The translations under genes were made by a program, and so were the position numbers. The notes beneath the pieces were generated by a model. That model had not been told where the DNA came from. It saw only the letters and a program-made list of their open reading frames with translations, and searched no databases. From the NCBI GenBank assembly GCA_949300425.1, contig CASGED010000035.1, forward strand, positions 62,001 through 126,000: a stretch of DNA of 64,000 nucleotides, written 5' to 3'. This DNA is from an uncultured Bacteroides sp. GTDB lineage: Bacteria > Bacteroidota > Bacteroidia > Bacteroidales > Bacteroidaceae. Positions 1 to 7,429 of this stretch are shown here, one piece after another (position 1 is the first letter of the stretch; each line of letters starts with the position of its first letter).

Positions 1-7
1 ACCGTTC

Positions 8-439
8 ATGCACAAGGGGGAATGGGCAGTACACGAAGTATTGCCCTCTCTTTTATCCGCCATTGGTCCGGCCACGGTGCGCATCGCTACCTTCAGCGTG
101 TCGGAGGACTCGTTGCGCCCGCTCTTTTTCCTCCGCGAAGAAGGACGAATTGAGAAACTGACATTGCTGTTAGACTATACCGTAAAGCGTCACAAGCTCG
201 ACATGCTGCTCTTTGCCCACGGCATCACCCCTGACATTCGCATCGACGCCTGCCATGCCAAGGTACTGCTCGTGGAAAGCCATGCCCACCGCTTCGGGCT
301 CGTGGGTTCCGCCAATCTCAACCAGAACCACCGGTGGGAAGCGGGCGTGTGGTTCACCGCCGGAGACCTCTATGACTATTTTTCACAGCAATACGAAGCC
401 GCCTATGCCGAAGCCCTGCCTTATACCCCTGTCGGATGA
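8..439 (+). CDS. Phospholipase D-like domain protein (possibly 5'-truncated)
   Basis: The 143-aa product ends in a single PLD-type active-site region: HAK around residue 83, followed about 15 residues later by GSANLN. An E stands where the usual HKD aspartate would be. Single-HKD PLD proteins usually dimerise to act as nucleases or phosphodiesterases. The reading frame stays open to the left edge, so the true start may lie outside the window. It heads a gene run leading into the terminase genes, so it is probably phage-borne. Substrate unknown. Confidence 0.55.
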   Translation: MHKGEWAVHEVLPSLLSAIGPATVRIATFSVSEDSLRPLFFLREEGRIEKLTLLLDYTVKRHKLDMLLFAHGITPDIRIDACHAKVLLVESHAHRFGLVGSANLNQNHRWEAGVWFTAGDLYDYFSQQYEAAYAEALPYTPVG

Positions 440-710
440 ACAACTACAGCAGGTGGAAGAGATGTCTGCCGCCCTGCTGCCTCCGGCTGAGATTGCCATC
501 CTGATAGGCATTGACGCTGATCAGCGAGACCTGTTTTGCGAAATCTGCAAGACGCACGCCGCCACCGACCTCTACACCGCCTACCAGCGCGGACGGCTCA
601 CCACGAAATACGAACTGCGCCGCACGGTCATCAAGCTCGCCAAGGCCGGAAGTCCCGCCGCCGAACCCTTGGCAGACAAATATCTTACCGAACAAATTGT
701 AAAGGAATGA
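405..710 (+). CDS. Small phage protein upstream of terminase, unknown function
   Basis: A 101-aa product in a different frame from the PLD-like gene, which it overlaps by 35 bp. The core, about residues 9-60, reads like a short helical or HTH-type module (SDEQLQQVEE, then PPAEIAILIGI). The ATG at 405 is preferred because the conserved-looking SDEQLQQVEE segment lies upstream of the next ATG (462), although 462 has a better Shine-Dalgarno-like AGGTGGAAG. Its stop overlaps the next start as ATGA, suggesting translational coupling to the terminase small subunit. Possibly part of DNA recognition for packaging, but this is inference. Confidence 0.5.
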   Translation: MPKPCLIPLSDEQLQQVEEMSAALLPPAEIAILIGIDADQRDLFCEICKTHAATDLYTAYQRGRLTTKYELRRTVIKLAKAGSPAAEPLADKYLTEQIVKE

Positions 711-1288
711 ACGAAGAAACTACCTACACCCGCATCGAGCGGAGCTTGTTTAAGGACAAGGAAGAAGCCACCCGCACCCTCTCCGTCCGCGAAATGGAAA
801 TCAAGACCCGCATGATGCTCTGCGTGTCGAAGCTGATGGAGAAGCCCACGCTGGAAGACACCGAACTGGTGAACTTCCTCATGCACGGTTGCGCCGGACA
901 GGCCGACCCCGTCAGCCGAAGCCAGGCGTACCGCGATCTCGCCATGGTGCGCCGCTTAGTGGGTAACATCCGCCTGGCCGCTAAGTCATGGTACCGCTAT
1001 CTCATTGTAGAAGGAGCCAAGCGCACTTACAACATGGCGATGGAGAAAGAAGACGCCAAAGGCGCTGCCGCCGCCCTCGACAAGATAGGCAAGTACACCC
1101 TGTGCGACAAGGAGGACACCGCCTTTGACTACTCGCAGATGCTGCCGCCCAATTTCGAGCCGTCGGACGACGTGACCCTGCTAGAAGGGCTGGAACCGGT
1201 GGACGACATCGAGACCAAACGCAAGCAACTGCGCAGTTACTTCAAAGGGGAAATAGAAGAAGCGCAAATAATTAAGAATGATGAATGA
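707..1288 (+). CDS. Putative terminase small subunit
   Basis: A 193-aa protein directly upstream of the large terminase and coupled by ATGA to the preceding ORF. It has an arginine-rich helical region (SRSQAYRDLAMVRRLVG, about residues 66-82), then the segment AAALDKIGKYTLCDKED, then PNFEPSDDVTLLEGLEP near the C-terminus. This architecture and position are typical of small terminases of Bacteroidales phages, which bind the packaging site and load TerL. The assignment is mainly from context and resemblance, not from a universal motif. The ORF frame extends upstream to 536, but that part overlaps the previous gene. Confidence 0.6.
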   Translation: MNEETTYTRIERSLFKDKEEATRTLSVREMEIKTRMMLCVSKLMEKPTLEDTELVNFLMHGCAGQADPVSRSQAYRDLAMVRRLVGNIRLAAKSWYRYLIVEGAKRTYNMAMEKEDAKGAAAALDKIGKYTLCDKEDTAFDYSQMLPPNFEPSDDVTLLEGLEPVDDIETKRKQLRSYFKGEIEEAQIIKNDE

Positions 1289-1318
1289 TAATTTATCGGG
1301 CTGTTTAAGACTTCGTGT

Positions 1319-1431
1319 GCCTGTCATGTTGAGCGGAGCGAAGCGAAGTCGAAACATCTCCCGTTTAGCATGTAAGCTAATGTTATCATGAGATCCTTCG
1401 ACTACGCTACGCTTCGCTCAGGATGACAGAT
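1319..1431 (+). repeat. Imperfect long inverted repeat (dispersed palindromic element)
   Basis: The left arm (1320-1360) contains GTCATGTTGAGCGGAGCG and ends GTCGAAACATCTC. The right arm (1390-1431), read on the minus strand, is GTCATCCTGAGCGAAGCG and ends GTCGAAGGATCTC. Each arm can also form its own small hairpin: ATGTT pairs with AACAT in the left arm and ATCCT with AGGAT in the right. The differences between arms are therefore compensatory. It fills the gap between the terminase subunit genes. Confidence 0.75.
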
Positions 1432-1478
1432 ACACACATAAATTCCCATTTATGCCATAACAAAATCATAAATAGTAA

Positions 1479-3149
1479 ATGGTAAATAGTAAATGTAAGA
1501 AGTTCTTCAACCGGATGCAGCGGCAGCTGATGACCGTCTCGGCGCACGATGAGTACGTTATTGCCGCACGTGGTACGGGAAAGTCCGAAGGTGTGGACGC
1601 CCGTTTCATCCTGCAATGCGTGTGGGAGATGCCCGGCTCGCTCGGCACGCTCCTCAGCCCCACATACGCCAAGGCGTGGGGCAACACCCTGCCAGCTATC
1701 TGCAAGGCGTTGGCGGAATGGGGCTACGTGCAAGGCGTGCATTATGTGGTGGGGCACCGTGCCCCGGCCTCCCTCGGCTTCGGGCAGCCCGTCCGCCCCC
1801 TGATGCGCGAAGGCTGGAGCAACGCCTTCCACTTTTGGAACGGCACGGTGATGGTGGTGCTCTCGTTCAACCAAGGCATGTCCGCCAACTCCATGTCCAT
1901 CGACTGGGTCATCGGTCCGGAAGCCAAGTTCCTCAGCTACGAGAAAATCAAAAGCGAGGTCAACCCCGCCAACCGCGGCAACCGCCAGTACTTCGGCCAT
2001 TGCCCCCACCATCACAGCGTATGCTACAGCACCGACATGCCCACCGCCGCCATGGGTCGTTGGATATTGGACAAGCGGGAGGAGATGAACCCGGCGCACA
2101 TCAACCTCGTCCGTACCCTCTACGCCCGCTACATCGACTTCAAGCGGCGGGAACCGACGGACTACAACCTGCGCCAGGTGCGGGAGTTGAAGCGTGACCT
2201 TGACATCGCCCGCCGCTACCAGCCGCCCGTGCATCCCGCTCCGGGAAAGACCAGGGAGTACACCGTGTTCTACGGCGAATACGATGTGTTCGACAACCTC
2301 GAAGTCTTGGGCGAGGACTTCATCTGGCAGATGTACCGCGACTCGCCCCCGCTCATCTGGCGCACCGCCTTCCTGAACGAACGCCTGTTCCGGGTGCAGA
2401 ACGGTTTCTATTCCGCCTTGGACGAACGGGTACACTTCTACACGCCGGAAGACAACGGACGCCTGCAAGCCTTGGGCGCCGACTGGAAGAAGCTCAGCGG
2501 GTGCGGCTGCCTGGGTGACGGTGACCTCGATTTCGACGCCCCGCTGCACCTGGCTTTCGACAGCAACGCCTCCATCAGCACGGCGGTCGTGGCGCAGAAG
2601 CAGGACGGCGTGATGCGGGTGCTCAAGTCGTTCTACGTCAAAACGCCCGGCAAGCTGCAGGACCTCGTGAAGCAGATAGCCGACTACTACCGCCCCAAGC
2701 TGAAGCACGACATGGTGGTGTACTACGACCACACCTTCACGTGGGAAACGGGTGCCTCGAACGAAAGTTACGCCGACATCATCCGCCGCGTGCTGGAGGA
2801 AAACGGCTACGACGTCACCATGGTCTATGTGGGCCAGGCGCCCCGCCACGACTGGAAGCACCTCAACATCGACCGCACGCTGAAGGGCGACCCCGAATTC
2901 CTGCCCGTCCGCATCAACCTCTACAACAACGAGTTTCTGAAAATCGCCATGGAACAGACCGGCGTGCGCCAGGGCAAGAACGGCTTCGAGAAAAACAAGA
3001 CCCCCGAAGGCACCCCCGACACGCCCGACAACCCCGATGAATACAAGACCCACATCACCGACGCCTTCGACACCCTGTGGTTCGGCATGAACTTCTTCTT
3101 CCAGGAACCGGGCAGCGCGGAAAGCGGGATATTCTTTTTGAAAGGGTGA
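1479..3149 (+). CDS. terL: Phage terminase large subunit
   Basis: A 556-aa DNA-packaging motor. The N-terminal ATPase has a Walker A-like RGTGKSE at residues 31-37 and a Walker B-like segment IDWVIGPEA. The C-terminal RNase H-like nuclease shows the expected acidic residues in LAFDSN, VVYYDH and ITDAFDTLWF. It would cut concatemeric phage DNA and pump it through the portal. The start lies in the AT-rich TAAAT repeat, so the ATG at 1479 is the best but not the only candidate. Neighbours (TerS-like upstream, portal downstream) agree, although a minus-strand cassette separates it from the portal. Confidence 0.9.
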   Translation: MVNSKCKKFFNRMQRQLMTVSAHDEYVIAARGTGKSEGVDARFILQCVWEMPGSLGTLLSPTYAKAWGNTLPAICKALAEWGYVQGVHYVVGHRAPASLGFGQPVRPLMREGWSNAFHFWNGTVMVVLSFNQGMSANSMSIDWVIGPEAKFLSYEKIKSEVNPANRGNRQYFGHCPHHHSVCYSTDMPTAAMGRWILDKREEMNPAHINLVRTLYARYIDFKRREPTDYNLRQVRELKRDLDIARRYQPPVHPAPGKTREYTVFYGEYDVFDNLEVLGEDFIWQMYRDSPPLIWRTAFLNERLFRVQNGFYSALDERVHFYTPEDNGRLQALGADWKKLSGCGCLGDGDLDFDAPLHLAFDSNASISTAVVAQKQDGVMRVLKSFYVKTPGKLQDLVKQIADYYRPKLKHDMVVYYDHTFTWETGASNESYADIIRRVLEENGYDVTMVYVGQAPRHDWKHLNIDRTLKGDPEFLPVRINLYNNEFLKIAMEQTGVRQGKNGFEKNKTPEGTPDTPDNPDEYKTHITDAFDTLWFGMNFFFQEPGSAESGIFFLKG

Positions 3150-3154
3150 ATAAT

Positions 3155-3439
3155 TTAATTCGTTTTTTTTCTTGTGTGCGTTTTCCGAATAGAATCGCAC
3201 ACAAATTTAGATAAGTTGCGTGGCTTCTTTCGCTCGATAATACTCCAAGTTTTTTCATCAAACGTGATGCTGGATTTGTGCACGGCGTCCCTGCGCTGGC
3301 GGGGGATGCCTTCGCTGTCTAAGATGCGATAAACGGTTTGTTCGGAGCGGATGCCCGTTTGTTTGAGTATCTCTTTAATACTAATATTCCCTTGTTTGTA
3401 CAGTTTGATGCACAAGGTTCTTTGGTCAATGTCTATCAT
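3155..3439 (-). CDS. Helix-turn-helix protein
   Basis: A 94-aa protein with an N-terminal resolvase/Hin-type HTH: DQRTLCIKLYKQGNISIKEILKQ, then RSEQTVYRILDSEGIPR (about residues 5-50). The C-terminal half is basic (IERKKPRNLSKFVCDSIRK). Its ATG overlaps the stop of the 41-aa ORF upstream (ATGA), so it is the last gene of a minus-strand unit running from the phosphoribosyltransferase through RadC. Likely a small DNA-binding regulator of the cassette or phage. The orientation is opposite to the packaging genes on both sides. Confidence 0.6.
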   Translation of the reverse strand: MIDIDQRTLCIKLYKQGNISIKEILKQTGIRSEQTVYRILDSEGIPRQRRDAVHKSSITFDEKTWSIIERKKPRNLSKFVCDSIRKTHTRKKTN

Positions 3440-3561
3440 TTCCGTCTGCTGTTTTTAATTATAAACTCTCCTGCCTTGCGCAACGCCTTGGCCATCTCTA
3501 AAGCCGAAGCGGGGTCAGTCCAACGGATGCACTCAATGTCGCTTCCAATCCCGAACGTCAC
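3436..3561 (-). CDS. 41-aa ORF with GTG start, between radC-like and HTH genes
   Basis: Reading the minus strand just after the RadC stop gives a GTG-initiated ORF beginning VTFGIGSDIECIRW and ending AGEFIIKNSRRK. It starts 9 bp after the RadC stop and its stop overlaps the HTH start (ATGA), the spacing expected for a translated cistron. The body WTDPASALEMAKALRKAGEF is helical and protein-like. Function unknown. It is shorter than typical ORF-calling limits, so it is easily missed. Confidence 0.5.
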   Translation of the reverse strand: MTFGIGSDIECIRWTDPASALEMAKALRKAGEFIIKNSRRK

Positions 3562-3570
3562 CCGTCCGCC

Positions 3571-4185
3571 TTACAACTTGCCTTCATCGTTGTAGCTGTA
3601 GAACGTATCCCATGTTATTATCAAATGGTCTAACAGGCGGATATTGAAAAGCTCTGCCGCATTCTTTATCTTGTCCGTGATACGGTCATCGTCACGGCTG
3701 GGCATTCGGCTGCCGCTTGGATGGTTGTGCGCTACGGCAAACTGCGTGGCTCCCACTTCTACCAACTTGCGCATAATGACCCGAACGTCTGCCGAAGTCT
3801 GGTCAATGGCACCCGTGCTGATGCGTATCGGCTTCATCGTGCCGCTGCATTGCGTGAGCGGAAGCAGCCAAAACTCCTCTATTTCCAAGTCCGCCAAAAG
3901 TGGACGCATGATGCGGTCTATATCCTTGCTGCTTCGGATGCGCTGCGAACGGCTGCGCCCTGCTTCTCTGCGCTTGTAAAGCTCCACCGCTGCGATGGCG
4001 ATGCGTCTGCGTTGCGGTGTCAGTCGGTTGTATAGCCGCTCCATGCTGTAGCTATACTCCCATTCCTCCGCCACTTGGTCGGGCTTGTTCGTGAGTTCCG
4101 CAATGAGTTCCCTATCGGTACGCTCTCTGTAGTCGTTATCGAATAACGAAAGTTGAATGCCTTTATCTCTGTATGTTCTTTTCAT
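3571..4185 (-). CDS. radC: RadC-like JAB/MPN-domain protein
   Basis: A 204-aa protein with a complete JAMM metal-binding signature: H153-N-H155 P-S-G and D166, with candidate catalytic Glu104. This is the C-terminal domain of RadC (COG2003), a family common on mobile elements. Its old role in DNA repair is doubtful; a metalloprotease or isopeptidase role is unproven. The N-terminal part (residues 1-85) is basic and helical rather than a clear HhH. It lies 12 bp downstream of the phosphoribosyltransferase on the same strand. Confidence 0.85.
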   Translation of the reverse strand: MKRTYRDKGIQLSLFDNDYRERTDRELIAELTNKPDQVAEEWEYSYSMERLYNRLTPQRRRIAIAAVELYKRREAGRSRSQRIRSSKDIDRIMRPLLADLEIEEFWLLPLTQCSGTMKPIRISTGAIDQTSADVRVIMRKLVEVGATQFAVAHNHPSGSRMPSRDDDRITDKIKNAAELFNIRLLDHLIITWDTFYSYNDEGKL

Positions 4186-4197
4186 GGTTCTATCTGT

Positions 4198-4767
4198 TTA
4201 ATTGTCATATCCACATATTGTTTTTCCCAAGAAGTAGCCGCCTAACACTTCCGCTCCTACCTTTTCAAGCTCGCACGCAAAGCGGGCGTAACTGTGTCCT
4301 TGCGTCAGCACGTCATCAAACACTAACACGTATTTCCCTTGAAAATAATCTTTATCCAATCGGATAACTTCCACCGATTGCAGCCGCTTGGACGTGCGGG
4401 TCTCGTGGATGGCAAGCCGTTCTCCCTCGATGGTGATGCCTCTGTTTCCGTTCTCGCACCCTGTCAGCCGTGCCACTTCTTCAGCAAACACCTTGTAACG
4501 GGTTTCCGTCTTGGCTGCCGAACTGGCGGGTATGCAAACCAACGTCACGTTTTCCACTTCTGCCCCGAATTGTTCCCGCATACGCTTCGCCACGAGTTCC
4601 GCTACTTTTACGCTCCGTTTCCCCTCTTTAAAGTCCCAAATCATCTTGCGCACTGCCCATTCCCGTTTGTTCGCTTCGTACTTGGTGGGTAAATAATCGA
4701 AGAAAGTCACCATAAACTTACTCCATTGTTGTTTCCATGCTTCGGGGATAAATTTCTTTGTTGCCAT
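4198..4767 (-). CDS. Phosphoribosyltransferase-domain protein
   Basis: A 189-aa protein with the type I PRTase PRPP-binding loop VLVFDDVLTQGHS near residue 150, preceded by the hydrophobic VTLVCIPASS strand. The overall shape resembles ComF-like or uncharacterised PRTases of Bacteroidetes mobile elements rather than a nucleotide-salvage enzyme. It heads the minus-strand cassette PRTase, RadC, 41-aa ORF, HTH, inserted between terL and the portal. The substrate base is not predictable. The upstream non-coding stretch (4.79-5.44 kb) may hold its promoter. Confidence 0.75.
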   Translation of the reverse strand: MATKKFIPEAWKQQWSKFMVTFFDYLPTKYEANKREWAVRKMIWDFKEGKRSVKVAELVAKRMREQFGAEVENVTLVCIPASSAAKTETRYKVFAEEVARLTGCENGNRGITIEGERLAIHETRTSKRLQSVEVIRLDKDYFQGKYVLVFDDVLTQGHSYARFACELEKVGAEVLGGYFLGKTICGYDN

Positions 4768-4789
4768 AATCGTAAAGTATTTAAGTTTG

Positions 4790-5440
4790 AATTTATTCTT
4801 GAACCTTGAGCCGTGGGTGTGAGCCTTTTAAACTCTCCGTTTCCCGGAACGACTTTTTTTTTTATTCCGTCGCCTGTCGCGCGCGGTATGTTTCGCCTTT
4901 TGATGCCGCCCCACAAAGGCAAGGAGGATGGCATACCGGCAAGGCTTCCGCCAAAACCTTGGGGCTTGAATACGACTCGGAGAGTGGAGATTTTTTGCCG
5001 GAACAACGCCCGGCCTTGCTTGCCAGACCCTTGCGATACCTTTGTGGCTTCAAAAGGCGAGACGTGCTGCGTCCGATGATGGCTAAGGTGAAAAGGAGTG
5101 CCGGAGAGAGAAACGGAGATGGGATGCCAAGCGGTACGCTTACCATATTATATATTGCCTGCAATTTAGCACATGCCAGGAAGGCAACGCCTGCCTACCT
5201 TGTAGCGCGGAAAATTCGGGCGGCTAAGTTTGTCTTGCGACTGCATTCCATACAGTCTGAAGGCAAGCGTGCCGCCCGAATTTTCCGCGTCCGCACCCCG
5301 TTCCCACGAAAAACGGCGCCCCCCGCTGACAATCAGCCGAAAAAGGGTCGGCAAGGGAAAGTTTTTCCCTTGTTTCTGTCGGCAGACCCCGCACCGCCCT
5401 GCGGGGAAGTTTCGCCCGAATATTCGGTTTTTTGTGCAAT
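4790..5440 (+). ncRNA. Candidate large structured non-coding region
   Basis: About 650 bp with no convincing gene: overlapping ORFs occur in several frames on both strands, none with family features. It is dense in inverted repeats. A stem GGTATG/CATACC encloses GCCTTT/AAAGGC near 4885-4938. Perfect 19-bp arms lie at 5206-5224 and 5271-5289, with a nested CTTGC-GACTG/CAGTC-GCAAG hairpin. CAAGGGAAA/TTTCCCTTG and CCCCGCA/TGCGGGG hairpins follow. A plus-strand terminator-like CCGAATATTCGG plus six Ts lies near 5418-5436. This suggests a plus-strand structured RNA, though no good promoter was found. A DNA-level role is also possible. Confidence 0.35.
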
Positions 5441-5453
5441 ATGCCACATACAT

Positions 5454-5532
5454 TTACTATTTAGCAATTTACTATTTACAATTTACGGACGCATGACGTA
5501 AGGAAAATCGTAAATAGTAAATAGTTAAATGG
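5454..5532 (+). repeat. AT-rich TAAAT-type tandem repeat
   Basis: Irregular 9-10 bp units of the type TTTACTATTTAGCAATTTAC and, in the opposite sense, GTAAATAGTAAATAG meet around 5490, forming a loose inverted arrangement just upstream of the 84-aa gene. The same sequence family recurs in several intergenic gaps here, in the prophage and in the chromosome. Confidence 0.7.
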
Positions 5533-5583
5533 TAAATGCCGCTGTCCTTTCGCACGAAATTTCCGCCCGCTACCTTCGCCCCC

Positions 5584-5838
5584 ATGAAAGAGAAACGCAT
5601 ACATCAGAGCCAACTGCGGGAACTGCTGGAACGGCGGCAGGGAGGACGGCCCCGTGAGTTCAGCATCGAGTACTGCAAGCGCAGCACCGGCGAACTGGTG
5701 CGCTACCCGCGCGCCGTGCTCAGCTCGTGGCACTCGAAGGGAAGCACCATCAACGTGCTGCCCGTCGGCCAGCCCACGCCGCGCAAGATACGCCGCTGCC
5801 TCATTACCCGCATCGACGGGATGAAAATCTATTTTTAA
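5584..5838 (+). CDS. 84-aa basic phage protein, unknown function
   Basis: The product starts MKEKRIHQSQLRELLERRQGG and is arginine-rich (RRQGGRPREF, PTPRKIRRCL). The ATG at 5584 is chosen over the longer ORF start (5536), because the extra residues come from AT-repeat and promoter-like sequence. TACCTTCG, close to the TAnnTTTG box, ends only a few bases before the ATG, so the mRNA leader may be very short. It lies between the minus-strand cassette and the portal. No family recognised; a small DNA-binding or head-associated role is possible. Confidence 0.55.
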   Translation: MKEKRIHQSQLRELLERRQGGRPREFSIEYCKRSTGELVRYPRAVLSSWHSKGSTINVLPVGQPTPRKIRRCLITRIDGMKIYF

Positions 5839-5926
5839 TTTACCATTTACCAAGTACAAAATCGTAAATTGTAAATTGCTAAATGGTAAATGAGTAGGAT
5901 TGTAATTTGTAAATCGTAAATTGTAA
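5839..5926 (+). repeat. AT-rich TAAAT-type repeat before the portal gene
   Basis: Consecutive units such as ACCATTTACCAAGTAC, ATCGTAAATTGTAAATTG and ATGGTAAATGAGTAGG run up to the portal start codon. The sequence AGGATTGTAA is shared with the arrays before 7430 and 58372. It acts as the whole intergenic leader of the portal gene. Confidence 0.7.
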
Positions 5927-7354
5927 ATGAAAGAGGTGAAGAATGAAGAATTGTTGAAAGACGTCGGTCCCGGCTACACGCCCTACGCCGTGCTGGAGGG
6001 GGCGGACACGCTGGTCTGTCTCAGCGACAACCGGGACATCGTGACCGACACGCGGGAGGACGCCCTGCCCGTGGTTCCCAAGGGGGGAGACACGCCCATC
6101 CCCTTCATGCCCCGCGGCGCGAGCAACAACCTGCCCTACGACGTGATGAACCGCATCGGGGTGAACGTCACCGTGGGCAGCAACGTGGAGTTCAAGAACA
6201 AAGTCATCTACGGGGACAGCCTCTTGGTGTACCGCCGCTACCGGGACGAAAACGGGAAGATACGCAAGGAAGAGGTGCTGCCGGAGGAAGCCCCGGACGT
6301 GTTCGAGTTCCTGGAACTGAACGACTACGACCACATCCGCTCCGAACTGGCCAACGACCTCACCATCTTCTACGACGCCTACGTGGAGTACATCTTCGAC
6401 CGCAACGCCCCGCCCCGCATCGTGCAACTGAAACCGCTGGAGGCCACCTGCTCCCGCATCAGCGAAATAGATGAGAAGGAAGGCCGCTCCCTGTGGCACG
6501 GCTACAGCGCGGAGTGGCACAAGGGCACACCTACCGACTTGGTGGCTACTCCGCTCCTGGACCGCCAGTCACCCTTGCGCGACCTGCTGACCCGCATGGG
6601 ACGCCTGCCCTCGGAGGACGGATTGGCACACCGGGTGAAGGAACGCCGCTTCGTACACAACATCCGCATGGACACGCCGGGACGCTTCTACTACGGTCGG
6701 CCCTACTGGTGGAGCGTGTTCGCCAGCGGCTGGTACGACTTCAGCAGCGCGATACCCGTACTGAAGAAAGCGCTCATCAAGAACCAGATGTCACTGCGCT
6801 ACATCGTCTACATCAAAGATACCTTCTGGACGGAACTCTACACCAAGAACAAAGTCACCAAGCCGGAGGAACAGACCGCCCTGCGGGAAAAGTTCCTGAA
6901 GGAGATGAACGACTACCTGACGGGCGAGGACAACGCGGGCAAGACCTTCGTGAGCCACTTCCGCTACGACCGGGTGAAGGGCATCGAGGACAAGGACATC
7001 ATCATCACCCCGCTGAAGTCCGGCGGCGACGGGGGCGAGTACATCGAGGACTCGGAGGAGACCAGCAACACCCTGTCGTATGGCATGGGCGTACACCCCA
7101 GCATCATCGGCTCCAGCCCCGGCAAGAACAAGAGCATCAACGGAACCGAGGCGCGCGAACTGTTCATCATCACCCAAGCCCTGCACAAGATGTACCAGGA
7201 CGCCACCTTGCAGCCGCTCTACTTCGTGAAGAAAGTCAACGGCTGGCCGCAGGACATCTACTTCAGCGTGACCAACTGCCAACTGACTACTCTTGACAAA
7301 GGCACGGGGGCGGTGAAGAATACGGGAATACCGGCGATTAGTGAAGAACAATAA
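5927..7354 (+). CDS. Phage portal protein
   Basis: A 475-aa protein. It has the look of Bacteroidales phage portals: an internal anchor/stem-like region (RPYWWSVFASGWYDFSSAIPVLKKALIKNQMSLRY, about residues 260-295) and a C-terminal NGTEARELFIITQALHKMYQD followed by a hydrophobic segment and NCQLTTLDKG. Portals form the dodecameric DNA entry channel that docks TerL. Position after terL and before a connector-like gene supports this. No in-frame ATG lies close downstream, so 5927 is kept although it is embedded in repeat sequence. Confidence 0.75.
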   Translation: MKEVKNEELLKDVGPGYTPYAVLEGADTLVCLSDNRDIVTDTREDALPVVPKGGDTPIPFMPRGASNNLPYDVMNRIGVNVTVGSNVEFKNKVIYGDSLLVYRRYRDENGKIRKEEVLPEEAPDVFEFLELNDYDHIRSELANDLTIFYDAYVEYIFDRNAPPRIVQLKPLEATCSRISEIDEKEGRSLWHGYSAEWHKGTPTDLVATPLLDRQSPLRDLLTRMGRLPSEDGLAHRVKERRFVHNIRMDTPGRFYYGRPYWWSVFASGWYDFSSAIPVLKKALIKNQMSLRYIVYIKDTFWTELYTKNKVTKPEEQTALREKFLKEMNDYLTGEDNAGKTFVSHFRYDRVKGIEDKDIIITPLKSGGDGGEYIEDSEETSNTLSYGMGVHPSIIGSSPGKNKSINGTEARELFIITQALHKMYQDATLQPLYFVKKVNGWPQDIYFSVTNCQLTTLDKGTGAVKNTGIPAISEEQ

Positions 7355-7429
7355 CAAGTACCATTTACAATTTACAATTTGTACTTTGTACTTGGTAAAT
7401 GGTAAATGAAAAGGATTGTAAATGAAATA
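7355..7429 (+). repeat. AT-rich TAAAT-type repeat
   Basis: Units ACCATTTACAATTTACAATT, then TGGTAAATGGTAAATG and AGGATTGTAAATG, fill the gap between the portal and the next gene. Because the repeat itself supplies ATG codons, it makes the start of the following gene ambiguous (7406 or 7430). Confidence 0.7.

Noticed and set aside
1407..3200. 597-codon open frame on the minus strand antisense to terL
   Set aside because: Composition is low-complexity (V, H, A, G rich), as expected for the reverse of a GC-rich coding frame; terL motifs on the plus strand are clear.
4806..5501. 231-codon plus-strand ORF and several overlapping minus-strand ORFs in the structured region
   Set aside because: No domain features, frames overlap on both strands, and the sequence is dominated by inverted repeats ending in a terminator-like hairpin.
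7406..7429. Upstream ATG for the connector-like gene
   Set aside because: These codons fall in the TAAAT/AGGATTGTAAATG repeat shared with other leaders, so the ATG at 7430 is preferred.
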